Shown: positions 25,064 to 32,340 of the stretch, piece by piece
Layout: each line of letters opens with the position of its first letter
How positions within the stretch are numbered: the stretch's first letter is position 1
Assembly (NCBI RefSeq): GCF_026242045.1
Contig: NZ_JAPJDO010000002.1
Span: 124,001-188,000 of the forward strand
DNA length: 64,000 nucleotides
Source: Mycobacterium pinniadriaticum
GTDB lineage: Bacteria; Actinomycetota; Actinomycetes; Mycobacteriales; Mycobacteriaceae
Direction: 5' to 3'
Made by a program: the position numbers and the translations under genes
The notes under the pieces: generated by a model
Database searches by the model: none
What the model saw: only the letters and a program-made list of their open reading frames with translations
Told to the model about the DNA's origin: nothing

Positions 25064-25858
25064 TCAGCCCGGCCGGCGAATCGCCACGGTGTCCCCCATC
25101 CGGCTGATCCGCACGTTGGCTCCGGCGTGTGGTGCCTCCACCACCAGGCCGTTGCCGATCGCCAGTTGAACATGCCCGGTGTGCGGGAACACCAGATCGC
25201 CGGGCCGCACCTGGGCGGCCGCCACCGGCACACCGTCGTTGATCTGCTCATAGGTCGTGCGATCGAGGTGCACGCCGGCCTGGGCGTAGGCCCACTTCAC
25301 CAGGCCCGAGCAGTCGAACCGGTCCGGGCCGGTCGCACCCCAGACATAGGGGCAGCCCAGCCTGGACAGGGCGGCGCGCACGGCCAGCGCGGCCCGCGAC
25401 GAGAGCGGCGCCGCTACTGCTCGACGGCGACGGATGCGATATCCCAGCGCCCGCAACAGGGCCAGCCGCCGCCGGGTCCGTCGGCGCGCGGCAAGGATGT
25501 GGGCGTGCTGGGCCCGCAGCCGAGCGGCCCGGCGCCGCAACAGTTCGCGCTGGGCGACCGGATTGTCCGGCGTCGATGCGGCGTCGGCGTGGGCTGCGTC
25601 GAGTACGGCGCGGGTCTGCTGATATGCCTGGCGGTGGTCGCGCTGCACACGGGTCAGGATCGCCGCCAGTTCGGCGTCGACGCGGCGGGCAGCCCCGAAG
25701 TCGTCGCCGTGCCGAACTGCGCTGTGCCGGTAGCCGTCCGGCAGTCCTCCGGTCAGCGTCGGCGGTAGCCCGGCCGGTGCCGCGAGCACCGGCATCTCTC
25801 GCTGTCCGGTGAACAGGGCATGCGCGCGGGCCAGGATCTCCAGCTCGGCCGTGGTCAC
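25064..25858 (-). CDS. NlpC/P60 peptidoglycan hydrolase without signal peptide, Rv0024-like
   Basis: A 264-residue protein. Residues 1-150 are charged coiled-coil-like helices; residues 155-264 form an NlpC/P60 endopeptidase domain. The triad is visible as Cys183 in RFDCSGLVKWAY, His229 in HTGHVQLAIG and His244 in EAPHAG. Such enzymes cut D-Glu/meso-DAP bonds in peptidoglycan stems. No Sec or Tat signal is present, which is unusual for a wall hydrolase and raises the possibility of ESX export with the EspC-like neighbour. It overlaps the XRE gene by 4 bp. Confidence 0.88.
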   Translation of the reverse strand: MTTAELEILARAHALFTGQREMPVLAAPAGLPPTLTGGLPDGYRHSAVRHGDDFGAARRVDAELAAILTRVQRDHRQAYQQTRAVLDAAHADAASTPDNPVAQRELLRRRAARLRAQHAHILAARRRTRRRLALLRALGYRIRRRRAVAAPLSSRAALAVRAALSRLGCPYVWGATGPDRFDCSGLVKWAYAQAGVHLDRTTYEQINDGVPVAAAQVRPGDLVFPHTGHVQLAIGNGLVVEAPHAGANVRISRMGDTVAIRRPG

Positions 25859-26595
25859 GACTGCCCCTCGACGAACGCCCGCACCCGCGGCAGCGCCCCC
25901 GGCGGGACGGCGCCCCGGTTACGGATGTCCCACAGCTGCTCGACGCCGACGCCCAGCAGGGTCGCGATCACCGACTCCGGGAGATCCGAGCGGGCACACG
26001 CCTGATCGAAGCGGGCGCTGATGCTGCCGGGCATCCGGGCCAACAGGCCGGTTCGGATGGTTTCCAGCGACCTGAGGTGAGTCATCAACCGGTCGGCCGA
26101 AGGTGCGCCGGCATTGATCGCGACGCGCCACGAGTTCGCGGCCAGCAGTTCCGCCTTCACGCATTGCTCGATCACGGTCTGAATATACGTTTCATATTCG
26201 TTTGACGTCTCCGCTGGTAGCCGGGCTATCAACGAGTTGAGCGATTCCAGGTGCGCTTCGGCGTGTGCTTCGAGCACGTCGGCATCGCTGTGGCGGTTGA
26301 CCACGATGCCGGCGGCGGCTTTCGGTTGGGCTGAGCCGGCCGGCGTCCCGGCGAGCAAGTGGGCGACTTCGACGTCCGGATCGTCCGCGACGACCAGGCG
26401 CGCGTAGGTACCCGGCGGGAGTCCAAGCCCATTTTCAACCTTCTGAACTGTGCCTTTGTGTGGCTTGCGAACGCCGCGCTCGAGAAAGCTCAGGCCCATG
26501 ATGCTGACACCGGTGGCCGCCGCCAGGTCGGCCAGTGACCAGTCTCGAGCTTCGCGCAGTGTCCGGATGGCCGCGCCCGCCGCCTCTCGGCTCAC
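25855..26595 (-). CDS. XRE-family transcriptional regulator, Rv0023-like
   Basis: A 246-residue protein from a GTG at 26595 with TGGAG upstream. The helix-turn-helix of the Cro/CI type spans residues 8-60 (LREARDWSLADLAAATGVS, then FLERGVRKPHKGTVQKVE). The C-terminal part is helical with no recognised domain. It is first in the operon of the Rv0023-0028 type and divergent from whiB5, so it probably regulates the operon and perhaps whiB5 through the AT-rich 129-bp gap. M. tuberculosis has the same pair in the same arrangement as I recall it. Confidence 0.85.
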   Translation of the reverse strand: MSREAAGAAIRTLREARDWSLADLAAATGVSIMGLSFLERGVRKPHKGTVQKVENGLGLPPGTYARLVVADDPDVEVAHLLAGTPAGSAQPKAAAGIVVNRHSDADVLEAHAEAHLESLNSLIARLPAETSNEYETYIQTVIEQCVKAELLAANSWRVAINAGAPSADRLMTHLRSLETIRTGLLARMPGSISARFDQACARSDLPESVIATLLGVGVEQLWDIRNRGAVPPGALPRVRAFVEGQS

Positions 26596-26664
26596 CGTCG
26601 GGCTCCAGCCATATACGGATCGTACACAGGCATCATCGGATATATGTTTTCTTCTACGTTTCTC

Positions 26665-26691
26665 TTGCGCACGACATCAGGGCGCTATACG
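26665..26691 (+). promoter_or_regulatory. Probable whiB5 promoter
   Basis: TTGCGC (26665-26670) and TATACG (26686-26691) with a 15-bp spacer precede whiB5 by about 35 bp. The rest of the gap is AT-rich for this genome (CATATACGGATC, CGGATATATG) and may also hold the regulator's own promoter. The assignment rests on motif similarity only. Confidence 0.4.
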
Positions 26692-26724
26692 CTTTCGTCA
26701 CTGAATCTCGCCCAGGAGGCAACG

Positions 26725-27135
26725 ATGAACAACCGCCCGTGCTCCGTCGAGCCCGATCTCTGGTTCGGCTACGCCGACGATGACGCCAGCGATGGCGCCG
26801 CCAAAGCCCGCGTCTACGAGCAGTCCGCCACCCGCGCCAGGACGATATGCCTTCGTCGCTGTCCCCTGGCCCAGCAGCGGGCCTGCGCCCGCAGCGCGGT
26901 CGAGGGCGGCGAGGAGTACGGAGTATGGGCCGGAGTGAAGCTGCCGGGGGGTCAGTACCGGAAGCGAGACCAGCTGGCCCGAGCCCACGACATCCTGCAA
27001 CGCATCGCCGATGGCCGGCTCAGTCCGCGCGAGCTCCCCGAAAGCGCGGACCTGCTGGCGCGCAGCGAGGCCCTGCCACCCCCGGTGGCAACCGTCGTCC
27101 ACCTTCCACTGGGCCGGCCGCGCACCGCAGCCTGA
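26725..27135 (+). CDS. whiB5: WhiB-family iron-sulfur transcription factor, WhiB5-like
   Basis: A 136-residue protein with an ideal AGGAGG before its ATG. Cluster Cys are Cys6, Cys42, Cys46 and Cys54, giving C-x3-C-x7-C rather than the C-x2-C-x5-C of most WhiB proteins; I recall this wider spacing for WhiB5. The turn motif is GVWAG (67-71), followed by a basic DNA-binding tail. WhiB proteins carry a redox- and NO-sensitive 4Fe-4S cluster and work with sigma factor. The divergent Rv0023-like gene supports WhiB5 (Rv0022c). Confidence 0.82.
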   Translation: MNNRPCSVEPDLWFGYADDDASDGAAKARVYEQSATRARTICLRRCPLAQQRACARSAVEGGEEYGVWAGVKLPGGQYRKRDQLARAHDILQRIADGRLSPRELPESADLLARSEALPPPVATVVHLPLGRPRTAA

Positions 27136-27255
27136 GTCACCGCCACGCTCGATCGACCCTGCGGATCATCTGGTGTGTTGGGAACCCGATATCACCGGTG
27201 ATATCGCCTTTCCGACAGCCCTGATGCCCCCGAGAGGGAACGGCGGGGCAGCATC

Positions 27256-27350
27256 GGCCTGGCCGGGCCCAGGTCATTTATCCGGCCTGGCCGGGCCCAG
27301 GTCATTTATCCGGCCTAGCCGGGCCCAGGTCATCTATCCGGCCTAGCCGG
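27256..27350. repeat. 28-bp tandem repeat, about 3.4 copies, in a convergent gap
   Basis: Units begin at 27256, 27284 and 27312, with a partial fourth from 27340. Each starts GGCCTGGCCGGGCCCAGGTC and ends in an AT-richer CATTTATCC or CATCTATCC. Within a unit CCTGG and CCAGG can pair around CCGGGC. Copy 3 has CCTAG instead of CCTGG. The array separates whiB5 from the converging kshA-like gene and runs over the latter's stop codon. It could act as a two-way terminator; copy number may vary between strains. Confidence 0.85.
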
Positions 27351-28482
27351 ATAGTGTTGCTTCGGCACGCTTTTGGAGGTTCTCGTCCACCTCGCGCTGC
27401 CACACGTCGTAGGCGTGCGTGGTGTCGACCTCGAGCTCGAACCGGTTGGTCATGTCCGGGGTGACGTCGGCGGCGTCGACGTAGAACTGCTCATACCAGC
27501 GCCGGTATTGGTAGAGCGCCCCGTCTTCCTCGCACAGCAGCGGATTTTCGATCCGGGTCTTGTGCTTCCAGATCTCGACGTCCTGCAGGAAGCCGACTTC
27601 GTACACCTTGGAGTACGACTCGGCGAGCTTGTCGGCCCTCTCCTTCGACATGCCCTGGGGCACCTCGACGGACACGCCGAACTGCAGCATGAAGGAGTTC
27701 TGGCTGATCGGATAGTGGCAGTTGATCAGCACCGAATTCACGGTGAAGTCCGGCCCGAGGTCGTTATGCAGCCAGTTGATCATGTACGACGGCCCGAAGT
27801 AGGTGGCCTCGGAGCGCAGCTTGGTGCCCTCCCACAATTGCTCGGGATTCTCGGTGAAGTCCTGGCGACCTTTGGATTCCATGAACTGGCTGGCCGTGTG
27901 CCCCTCGAAGACGTTCTTGAAGTACGTCGGGTAGGCGTAGTGGATGTAGAAGAAGTGCGCCATGTCGACGTTGTTGTCGACGATCTCGCGACAATGGGCG
28001 CCCTCGATGAGGATCGAGTTCCATGTCCACTTCGACCACTGGTCAGTGCCCATGCCCTCGATCTGCGGCGGGGTCAGATCTTCCGACGGTGTCGATCCTT
28101 CGGGATCATGCCACACCAGCAGCTGTCCGTTGACCTCCAAGGTCTGCCACTTGCGGGTCCGAGCCAACTTGGGAACCCGCCGGGCGTAGGGGATTTCCAC
28201 GCAGCGCCCGGTCGCGCCATTCCATCGCCAGTCGTGGAACGCGCAGGCGATGTTGTCACCCTTGACCGAACCCATCGCCAGGTCCGCGCCCAGGTGCCGG
28301 CAATAGCCGTCGAGCACCTGAATGTCGCCCTTCGAATCGGCGTAGACCACCAGCTTGCCGCCGAAGGCCTGGATACCGTGCGGTTTGCCGTCGCGGAAGT
28401 TCTCTGCGAGCCCCAGGCAATGCCAACCGCGCGCATACCGCGTCATCGGCGTACCGGTGTCGATCTCCCGGATCTCGGTCAT
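27343..28482 (-). CDS. kshA: Rieske oxygenase, 3-ketosteroid 9-alpha-hydroxylase oxygenase (KshA-like)
   Basis: A 379-residue protein from the ATG at 28480-28482 with AAAGGATG upstream. Rieske ligands are Cys61, His63, Cys80 and His83 (CxH-x16-CxxH). The mononuclear iron site is at DMAHFFYIH (His176, His181) with a later Asp in LQDVEIW. Long stretches match my memory of mycobacterial KshA (TRYARGWHCLG, MAHFFYIH, FKNVFEGH). It would 9-alpha-hydroxylate a steroid with a separate KshB reductase, which is not in this window. It is probably one of several KshA paralogues, so its substrate may differ from androstadienedione. Confidence 0.88.
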   Translation of the reverse strand: MTEIREIDTGTPMTRYARGWHCLGLAENFRDGKPHGIQAFGGKLVVYADSKGDIQVLDGYCRHLGADLAMGSVKGDNIACAFHDWRWNGATGRCVEIPYARRVPKLARTRKWQTLEVNGQLLVWHDPEGSTPSEDLTPPQIEGMGTDQWSKWTWNSILIEGAHCREIVDNNVDMAHFFYIHYAYPTYFKNVFEGHTASQFMESKGRQDFTENPEQLWEGTKLRSEATYFGPSYMINWLHNDLGPDFTVNSVLINCHYPISQNSFMLQFGVSVEVPQGMSKERADKLAESYSKVYEVGFLQDVEIWKHKTRIENPLLCEEDGALYQYRRWYEQFYVDAADVTPDMTNRFELEVDTTHAYDVWQREVDENLQKRAEATLSG

Positions 28483-28531
28483 GTGGCGCATCCTTTTCGC
28501 TCGGATCTGAACAAACCGCACCCGGTATTAA

Positions 28532-28551
28532 TTTAAGCACAAGTGCTTAAA
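28532..28551. promoter_or_regulatory. Palindromic operator between kshA and TetR genes
   Basis: TTTAAGCAC (28532-28540) and GTGCTTAAA (28543-28551) form a perfect inverted repeat around AA. It lies 49 bp from the kshA-like start and overlaps the probable promoter of the divergent TetR gene (TAGACT at 28569-28574). Size, symmetry and place are as expected for a TetR-family operator. Confidence 0.75.
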
Positions 28552-28580
28552 CCTGCCTAGCATTCGTTTAGACTGCCGAC

Positions 28581-29219
28581 GTGGACCGCGGCGCCCGATC
28601 TCGAGAAGAGCTACTCGACGCCGCCGAACGGCTGATCGCCGAGCACGGTTTCGAAGTACCGCTGCGGGAGATCGCAGTGGCGGCCGGGCAGCGCAACAAC
28701 TCGGCAGTCAACTACTACTTCCGCAGCAGGCAGGACCTCATCGATGCGGTGGTGGCCCGTCGGCTGGTTCCGATGGAAGTGGAACGGCAGGCCATGTTGG
28801 ACTGCATGTCCGACGAGCAGATGGCCGACGCGCACGCGGTGCTGCGGATCCTGGTCGAACCGTTCTTCCACAGCGAAGGAACCCACTACGCCCGCTTCCT
28901 CGAAGTGGTGCGGATCCGGCTGAACAAGGAGCCGCAGAGCCCCGCGGAGTCCGCATGGCCGCGCATCCTCGATGCGCTGGCCAGGCTGGTTCCGCTGCAG
29001 GAACGCCGAGCCAGGGAAGGCCGCGTCGGTGCCGTCGCCACCACGATGTTCGCCCTGCTCGCCGACCACGAACGGCGGGTGGAAAGCGGTGACGGTCCCC
29101 GGGGGCAGGAGCGGAGCGCCTCGGGGGATGTCAGCAACGCGGACAGCCTCGAGGAGATCGTGACGATGCTGGCCGCGATGCTGACCGCCGCACCGGTCAC
29201 CGCCACGGCGACTCGCTGA
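28581..29219 (+). CDS. TetR-family transcriptional regulator next to kshA
   Basis: A 212-residue TetR protein with a GTG start and TAGACT 6 bp upstream, fitting a leaderless mRNA. The helix-turn-helix VPLREIAVAAGQRNNSAVNYYF is clear. The C-terminal region includes RGQERSASGDV (about residues 173-182), encoded by a short interspersed repeat, and so may be an inserted surface loop. It most likely represses the divergent kshA-like gene via the palindrome between them, with a steroid-derived ligand. Confidence 0.87.
   Translation: MDRGARSREELLDAAERLIAEHGFEVPLREIAVAAGQRNNSAVNYYFRSRQDLIDAVVARRLVPMEVERQAMLDCMSDEQMADAHAVLRILVEPFFHSEGTHYARFLEVVRIRLNKEPQSPAESAWPRILDALARLVPLQERRAREGRVGAVATTMFALLADHERRVESGDGPRGQERSASGDVSNADSLEEIVTMLAAMLTAAPVTATATR
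29101..29127 (+). repeat. Short interspersed repeat copy in the TetR gene
   Basis: The element reads GGGGGCAGGAGCGGAGCGCC followed by TCGGGGG, closely similar to the minus-strand readings at 12892-12917 and 33036-33060. It is in frame within the 3' part of the TetR coding sequence and encodes ERSASGD, like ERSESGD in the amidohydrolase copy. Confidence 0.55.
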
Positions 29220-29294
29220 CTGCGCCAATTCCCGTCGGGGGAGTGGATATCCGGATAGAACAGTATTCACTGGTTGTCGACGGGAGGCGGGTCC

Positions 29295-29582
29295 GTGCGG
29301 ATCGTGGTGGTGATGGCCCTGGCCGGGCTGATCGCGCTGCTGGTGGCAATCCTGACCGACAACGCTTTCGTGGCGGTGGGCGTTGTCGTACTGGCCGGCA
29401 TCGGCATTCTGTTGTTACTACGCGACTGGCGGGCCGACCGCCGGCCGACCGTTCCCGCAGCACCCGTCGATGACGATGCGCCCGACCCCGGCCCGGTCGA
29501 CCCGGTCATGCTGCCGGAGATGTTCGCGCCGGACATCTCGGCCGACGGTCGCGGCCCGTCAGCCGACGCCCGCACGGACTAG
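29295..29582 (+). CDS. Small membrane protein
   Basis: About 95 residues from a GTG at 29295 with GGGAGGCGGG just upstream. Two hydrophobic helices fill residues 2-45 (VVVMALAGLIALLVAIL and VAVGVVVLAGIGILLLL), followed by a basic stop-transfer segment RDWRADRR and an acidic Pro-rich cytoplasmic tail. No family is recognised. It stands alone between the TetR gene and the EVE-domain gene. Confidence 0.65.
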   Translation: MRIVVVMALAGLIALLVAILTDNAFVAVGVVVLAGIGILLLLRDWRADRRPTVPAAPVDDDAPDPGPVDPVMLPEMFAPDISADGRGPSADARTD

Positions 29583-29614
29583 AACTAGTCGGACCCCCGA
29601 CCTAGCGTGGGGCC

Positions 29615-30040
29615 ATGACGTACTGGATCAATACCGTCAGCGCCGACCACGTGCAACGCGGCGTCGCCGGCGGCTTCACCCAGGCAAATCACGGAAAGCC
29701 GCACATGCTGCGCGCAATGTCCCGTGGCGACTGGATCATCTTCTATTCGCCAAAAACCGCTCTGGAACAAGGGGATTCACTGCAGGCGTTCACCGCGATC
29801 GGACAGGTCGTCGACGACGATCCCTACCAGTCCAAGATGTCACCGGACTTCCAGCCCTGGCGGCGCAGCATGGAGTTCCTGCCGTGCACGGCGACACCCA
29901 TCCGGCCCCTGCTGGAACGGTTGGACTTCATCACCGACCCCAAGCGTTGGGGCTACAAATTCCGATTCGGCGTGTTCCGCATCGAGCAGCCCGACTTCCA
30001 ACTCATCCGGTCGGCGATGACCGGGTCGCGCGCCGCCTGA
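29615..30040 (+). CDS. EVE-domain protein (UPF0310 type)
   Basis: A 141-residue PUA-like EVE domain protein: MTYWINTVSADHVQRGVAGG, then GDWIIFYSPK and FGVFRIEQPDF. EVE domains bind modified bases in DNA or RNA and occur in defence or RNA-modification settings; members of this short stand-alone type are also common housekeeping genes. TAGCGT (29603-29608) lies 6 bp before the ATG, suggesting a leaderless mRNA. No restriction or toxin gene is adjacent, so a defence role is not supported here. Confidence 0.85.
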   Translation: MTYWINTVSADHVQRGVAGGFTQANHGKPHMLRAMSRGDWIIFYSPKTALEQGDSLQAFTAIGQVVDDDPYQSKMSPDFQPWRRSMEFLPCTATPIRPLLERLDFITDPKRWGYKFRFGVFRIEQPDFQLIRSAMTGSRAA

Positions 30041-30069
30041 GGTACGTCCGCGGCGGGTAGGCTCCGGGT

Positions 30070-30423
30070 GTGAGCAACCTCGAGACCGCTCCACGTGAAG
30101 TTCCTTGCAGTTCAACGGGCTTCGATAGTTCCGAGGTGATCGCGACGCCGCCCGCTACCCTCGACCGGCGCCGGCGCGGACCAGTTCACGATCACCGGCG
30201 GATCTTCCACCACACCGGGGTCGATGATGCGTTTGAAGGTCGCGGGCTGGCCGGCATCCTGGTCTCCGAGGCGCTGGCCGCCACCCGGGATGCGGGGTTA
30301 CGCATCGTCGCAGTGTGTCCGATCGTCGCCGGCTACCTCGACAAACACCGCGATTTCGCCGACGTCGTCGATCCGGTCACCCTCGACACCAAGCGATTCC
30401 TTCACCGGGCACACATCAGCTGA
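30070..30423 (+). CDS. GNAT acetyltransferase (YjdJ type) with atypical, possibly degraded N-terminus
   Basis: A 117-residue frame whose C-terminal half (DDAFEGRGLAGILVSEAL, then GLRIVAVCPIVAGYLDKH) is a clear YjdJ-type N-acetyltransferase with the acetyl-CoA loop GRGLAG. The first 45 residues do not resemble the family: they run through LDRRRRGPVHDHRRIFHH, where family members have a beta-strand region. Either the N-terminus has diverged or a frameshift lies near 30170-30210. TAGGCT (30058-30063) is 7 bp before the GTG, so the gene may still be expressed. Confidence 0.65.
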   Translation: MSNLETAPREVPCSSTGFDSSEVIATPPATLDRRRRGPVHDHRRIFHHTGVDDAFEGRGLAGILVSEALAATRDAGLRIVAVCPIVAGYLDKHRDFADVVDPVTLDTKRFLHRAHIS

Positions 30424-30452
30424 CCGCTGCCGCACCGCTATCGTGTGAGCTC

Positions 30453-31286
30453 GTGGCAGATCTGGGCAACACCGATCAAACATCGAATGCCTACCTCGTC
30501 CGCGACGGCGACGTGCTGTTGCCCGGTGCGGCGGCCCAGGGTCCGTGGGGTCCCACCATCAGCGGTCACGTCGTCGGTGGCATCCTCGCCCGGTCGCTGG
30601 AGGACGTGGGCAGCGGACCCGGGCTACAGCCCGCCCGACTCACTGTCGACCTCCTGCGTCCGACCGCCATCACGCCGCTCGAGGTACGCACCACCGTTCG
30701 GCGCGACGGTCGGCGCATCCGGTTGGTCGATGCCGAGCTCCTCCAGGACGACGTGGTGGTGTCCCGGGCCAGTGCGATGTTCCTCCGCCGCGGCGAGCAC
30801 CCGGTCGGCGACGTGTGGTCATCATCGATAACGATGCCGCCGCTGCCCCCCGATCCCGGTCCGCTTCCCGAGGACCTGATGATGTTCGTCTGGGGATACG
30901 GGGGAGACGGTCTGTCCAGCGGTGCGATGGGGTTCACCGAATGGCACGACTCCGCAGGCCCCAAGTACGCCTGGATCCGACAGGTCCGCCCCCTGGTCGC
31001 CGGCGAGATCACCAGCCCGTTCGTCCAGGCCGCGATGGCCGCGGACGCGACGAGCGCGCTATCTCATTGGGGTACAGGGGGATTGCGGTATATCAACGCC
31101 GACTACACCCTGACCTTGGCCCGGGCGCCGGTCGGGGAGTACATCGGCCTGGCGGCCATATCGCACAACAGCCACGACGGTGTGGCCGCAGGCGCGGCGG
31201 CGGTGTTCGATGAGCAGGGGCCGATCGGCAACGCGATCACTGTGGGTTTGGTCAATCCGGTGGAGTCGTTCCATCCTCGAGCGTGA
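30453..31286 (+). CDS. Acyl-CoA thioesterase-like double hotdog protein
   Basis: About 277 residues from the GTG at 30453; TATCGT (30439-30444) lies 8 bp upstream. The sequence has the layout of TesB-like/thioesterase-superfamily proteins: ISGHVVGGILARSLED with the conserved Gly turn, PARLTVDLLRPT, and a second hotdog half ending in GAAAVFDEQGPIGNA. It probably hydrolyses an acyl-CoA in fatty-acid or sterol side-chain breakdown. The substrate is unknown. It converges on the small secreted-protein gene with 3 bp between stops. Confidence 0.8.
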   Translation: MADLGNTDQTSNAYLVRDGDVLLPGAAAQGPWGPTISGHVVGGILARSLEDVGSGPGLQPARLTVDLLRPTAITPLEVRTTVRRDGRRIRLVDAELLQDDVVVSRASAMFLRRGEHPVGDVWSSSITMPPLPPDPGPLPEDLMMFVWGYGGDGLSSGAMGFTEWHDSAGPKYAWIRQVRPLVAGEITSPFVQAAMAADATSALSHWGTGGLRYINADYTLTLARAPVGEYIGLAAISHNSHDGVAAGAAAVFDEQGPIGNAITVGLVNPVESFHPRA

Positions 31287-31289
31287 CGG

Positions 31290-31565
31290 TCAGGGCCAGA
31301 CGCCGCCCACCGGAGGGCCACCGCCCGGCGGCGACTGATTCTGCAGGATGCCCAGGCAGGTGCCCAGCGATTTGCCCGGGATGCAGGGGATTCCGCCGAC
31401 ACTCGGCACGCCGTTGGCCACATAACACCGGCCGGTGATGGGGTCGGACAGATGCCCGATCGGGCACGCACTGGCCGGTGCGGCGACAACGACGGGTGCG
31501 GCCACGAACAGCGCACCGCACGCGGCGGCCAGCAACGCCCGACTGATCCCCACCCGTAGAGCCAT
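31290..31565 (-). CDS. Small secreted cysteine-containing protein
   Basis: A 91-residue protein with a clear signal peptide (residues 1-33, ending PASA before CPIG). The mature part of about 58 residues has four Cys (CPIGH, RCYV, IPCIP, TCLG) likely forming two disulfides, and a Gly/Pro-rich tail. The first mature residue is Cys, but the preceding PASA is not a lipobox. On the minus strand TAAGCT (31572-31577) is 6 bp before the ATG. No function can be assigned. Confidence 0.72.
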   Translation of the reverse strand: MALRVGISRALLAAACGALFVAAPVVVAAPASACPIGHLSDPITGRCYVANGVPSVGGIPCIPGKSLGTCLGILQNQSPPGGGPPVGGVWP

Positions 31566-31574
31566 GCTGTGAGC

Positions 31575-32324
31575 TTACTGCGAGACCGACGGTCCGGCGA
31601 CCACGATCGGTCGGCCGAACCTGGTCCGCATGGCGGGGGAGTAGAGCACCCGCAGTGCGTCGCCGGCCGCGCGCACACGCCCGGCGGCGACCAGTTCGTC
31701 GTCGAGTTCCAGCAGCTCAGCGGCCTGCAGCGGCCATCGGTCATGCTCATTGGGCACCCACCAGGTCCGGGCCGCTTTTCGGGTGTGGGCACCCCAGCGT
31801 GATGTCAGCCAGATCTCCAACGCCGTCGGCTCGACCGCCTCGCCGGGGCGGACGCTGACCCGGCTGCGCAGCCCGCGGCGCGGCCAGCGCCGCACGCTGT
31901 CATAGGTGATCGCCCCTGCTGACCCGGTGATCCGCATCCGGGCCCAGGTGTAGGGCACGCCCATGGTGAGACGGATGACCGGAACCACCGCCAGTCGCGC
32001 GGTCTCCAGGGACCGGAACAGCACACCGTGGCGACCGGCATCGTCCACCGAGTACAACCGCACGTTGGTCTCGGCGAAGGCGCCGAAGTAGGGCAGGGCC
32101 GGGCCCGCACCCAACTTCGTATAGCCCATCCGGAACGGCACCAGCCCGACGTAGGTCATGCCGTCGAACACATCGGGACGGGTGCCGGGCGGGTACAGGT
32201 TCGCGACCTCGGCCGGGCGTACCGGCCAGTGCACGAACGTCAGATCCAGCCAACTCTGGTCGAACCACGCCGGCCCGTCCAGCCCGGGAGCGGCGACCGG
32301 GAAGCCGGCCACATCGTCGGTCAC
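31575..32324 (-). CDS. DUF2071 (YqjF-like) family protein
   Basis: About 249 residues from a GTG at 32322-32324. Family features are FDQSWLDLTFVHWPVRPAEV near the start, FDGMTYVGLVPFRM, and PYFGAFAETNVRLY. DUF2071 proteins share a fold with acetoacetate decarboxylase-like proteins, but no activity is established. It starts 16 bp after the stop of the YtcJ-like amidohydrolase gene in the same direction, so the two are likely co-transcribed. Confidence 0.83.
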   Translation of the reverse strand: MTDDVAGFPVAAPGLDGPAWFDQSWLDLTFVHWPVRPAEVANLYPPGTRPDVFDGMTYVGLVPFRMGYTKLGAGPALPYFGAFAETNVRLYSVDDAGRHGVLFRSLETARLAVVPVIRLTMGVPYTWARMRITGSAGAITYDSVRRWPRRGLRSRVSVRPGEAVEPTALEIWLTSRWGAHTRKAARTWWVPNEHDRWPLQAAELLELDDELVAAGRVRAAGDALRVLYSPAMRTRFGRPIVVAGPSVSQ

Positions 32325-32340
32325 CCGACGATTGTCCCTG

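Noticed and set aside
27256..27350. CRISPR array
   Set aside because: Units are contiguous 28-bp tandem copies with no unique spacers, and no cas genes are present.
29615..30040. Defence island signal from the EVE-domain gene
   Set aside because: No restriction, toxin or nuclease partner is adjacent; stand-alone EVE genes are common.
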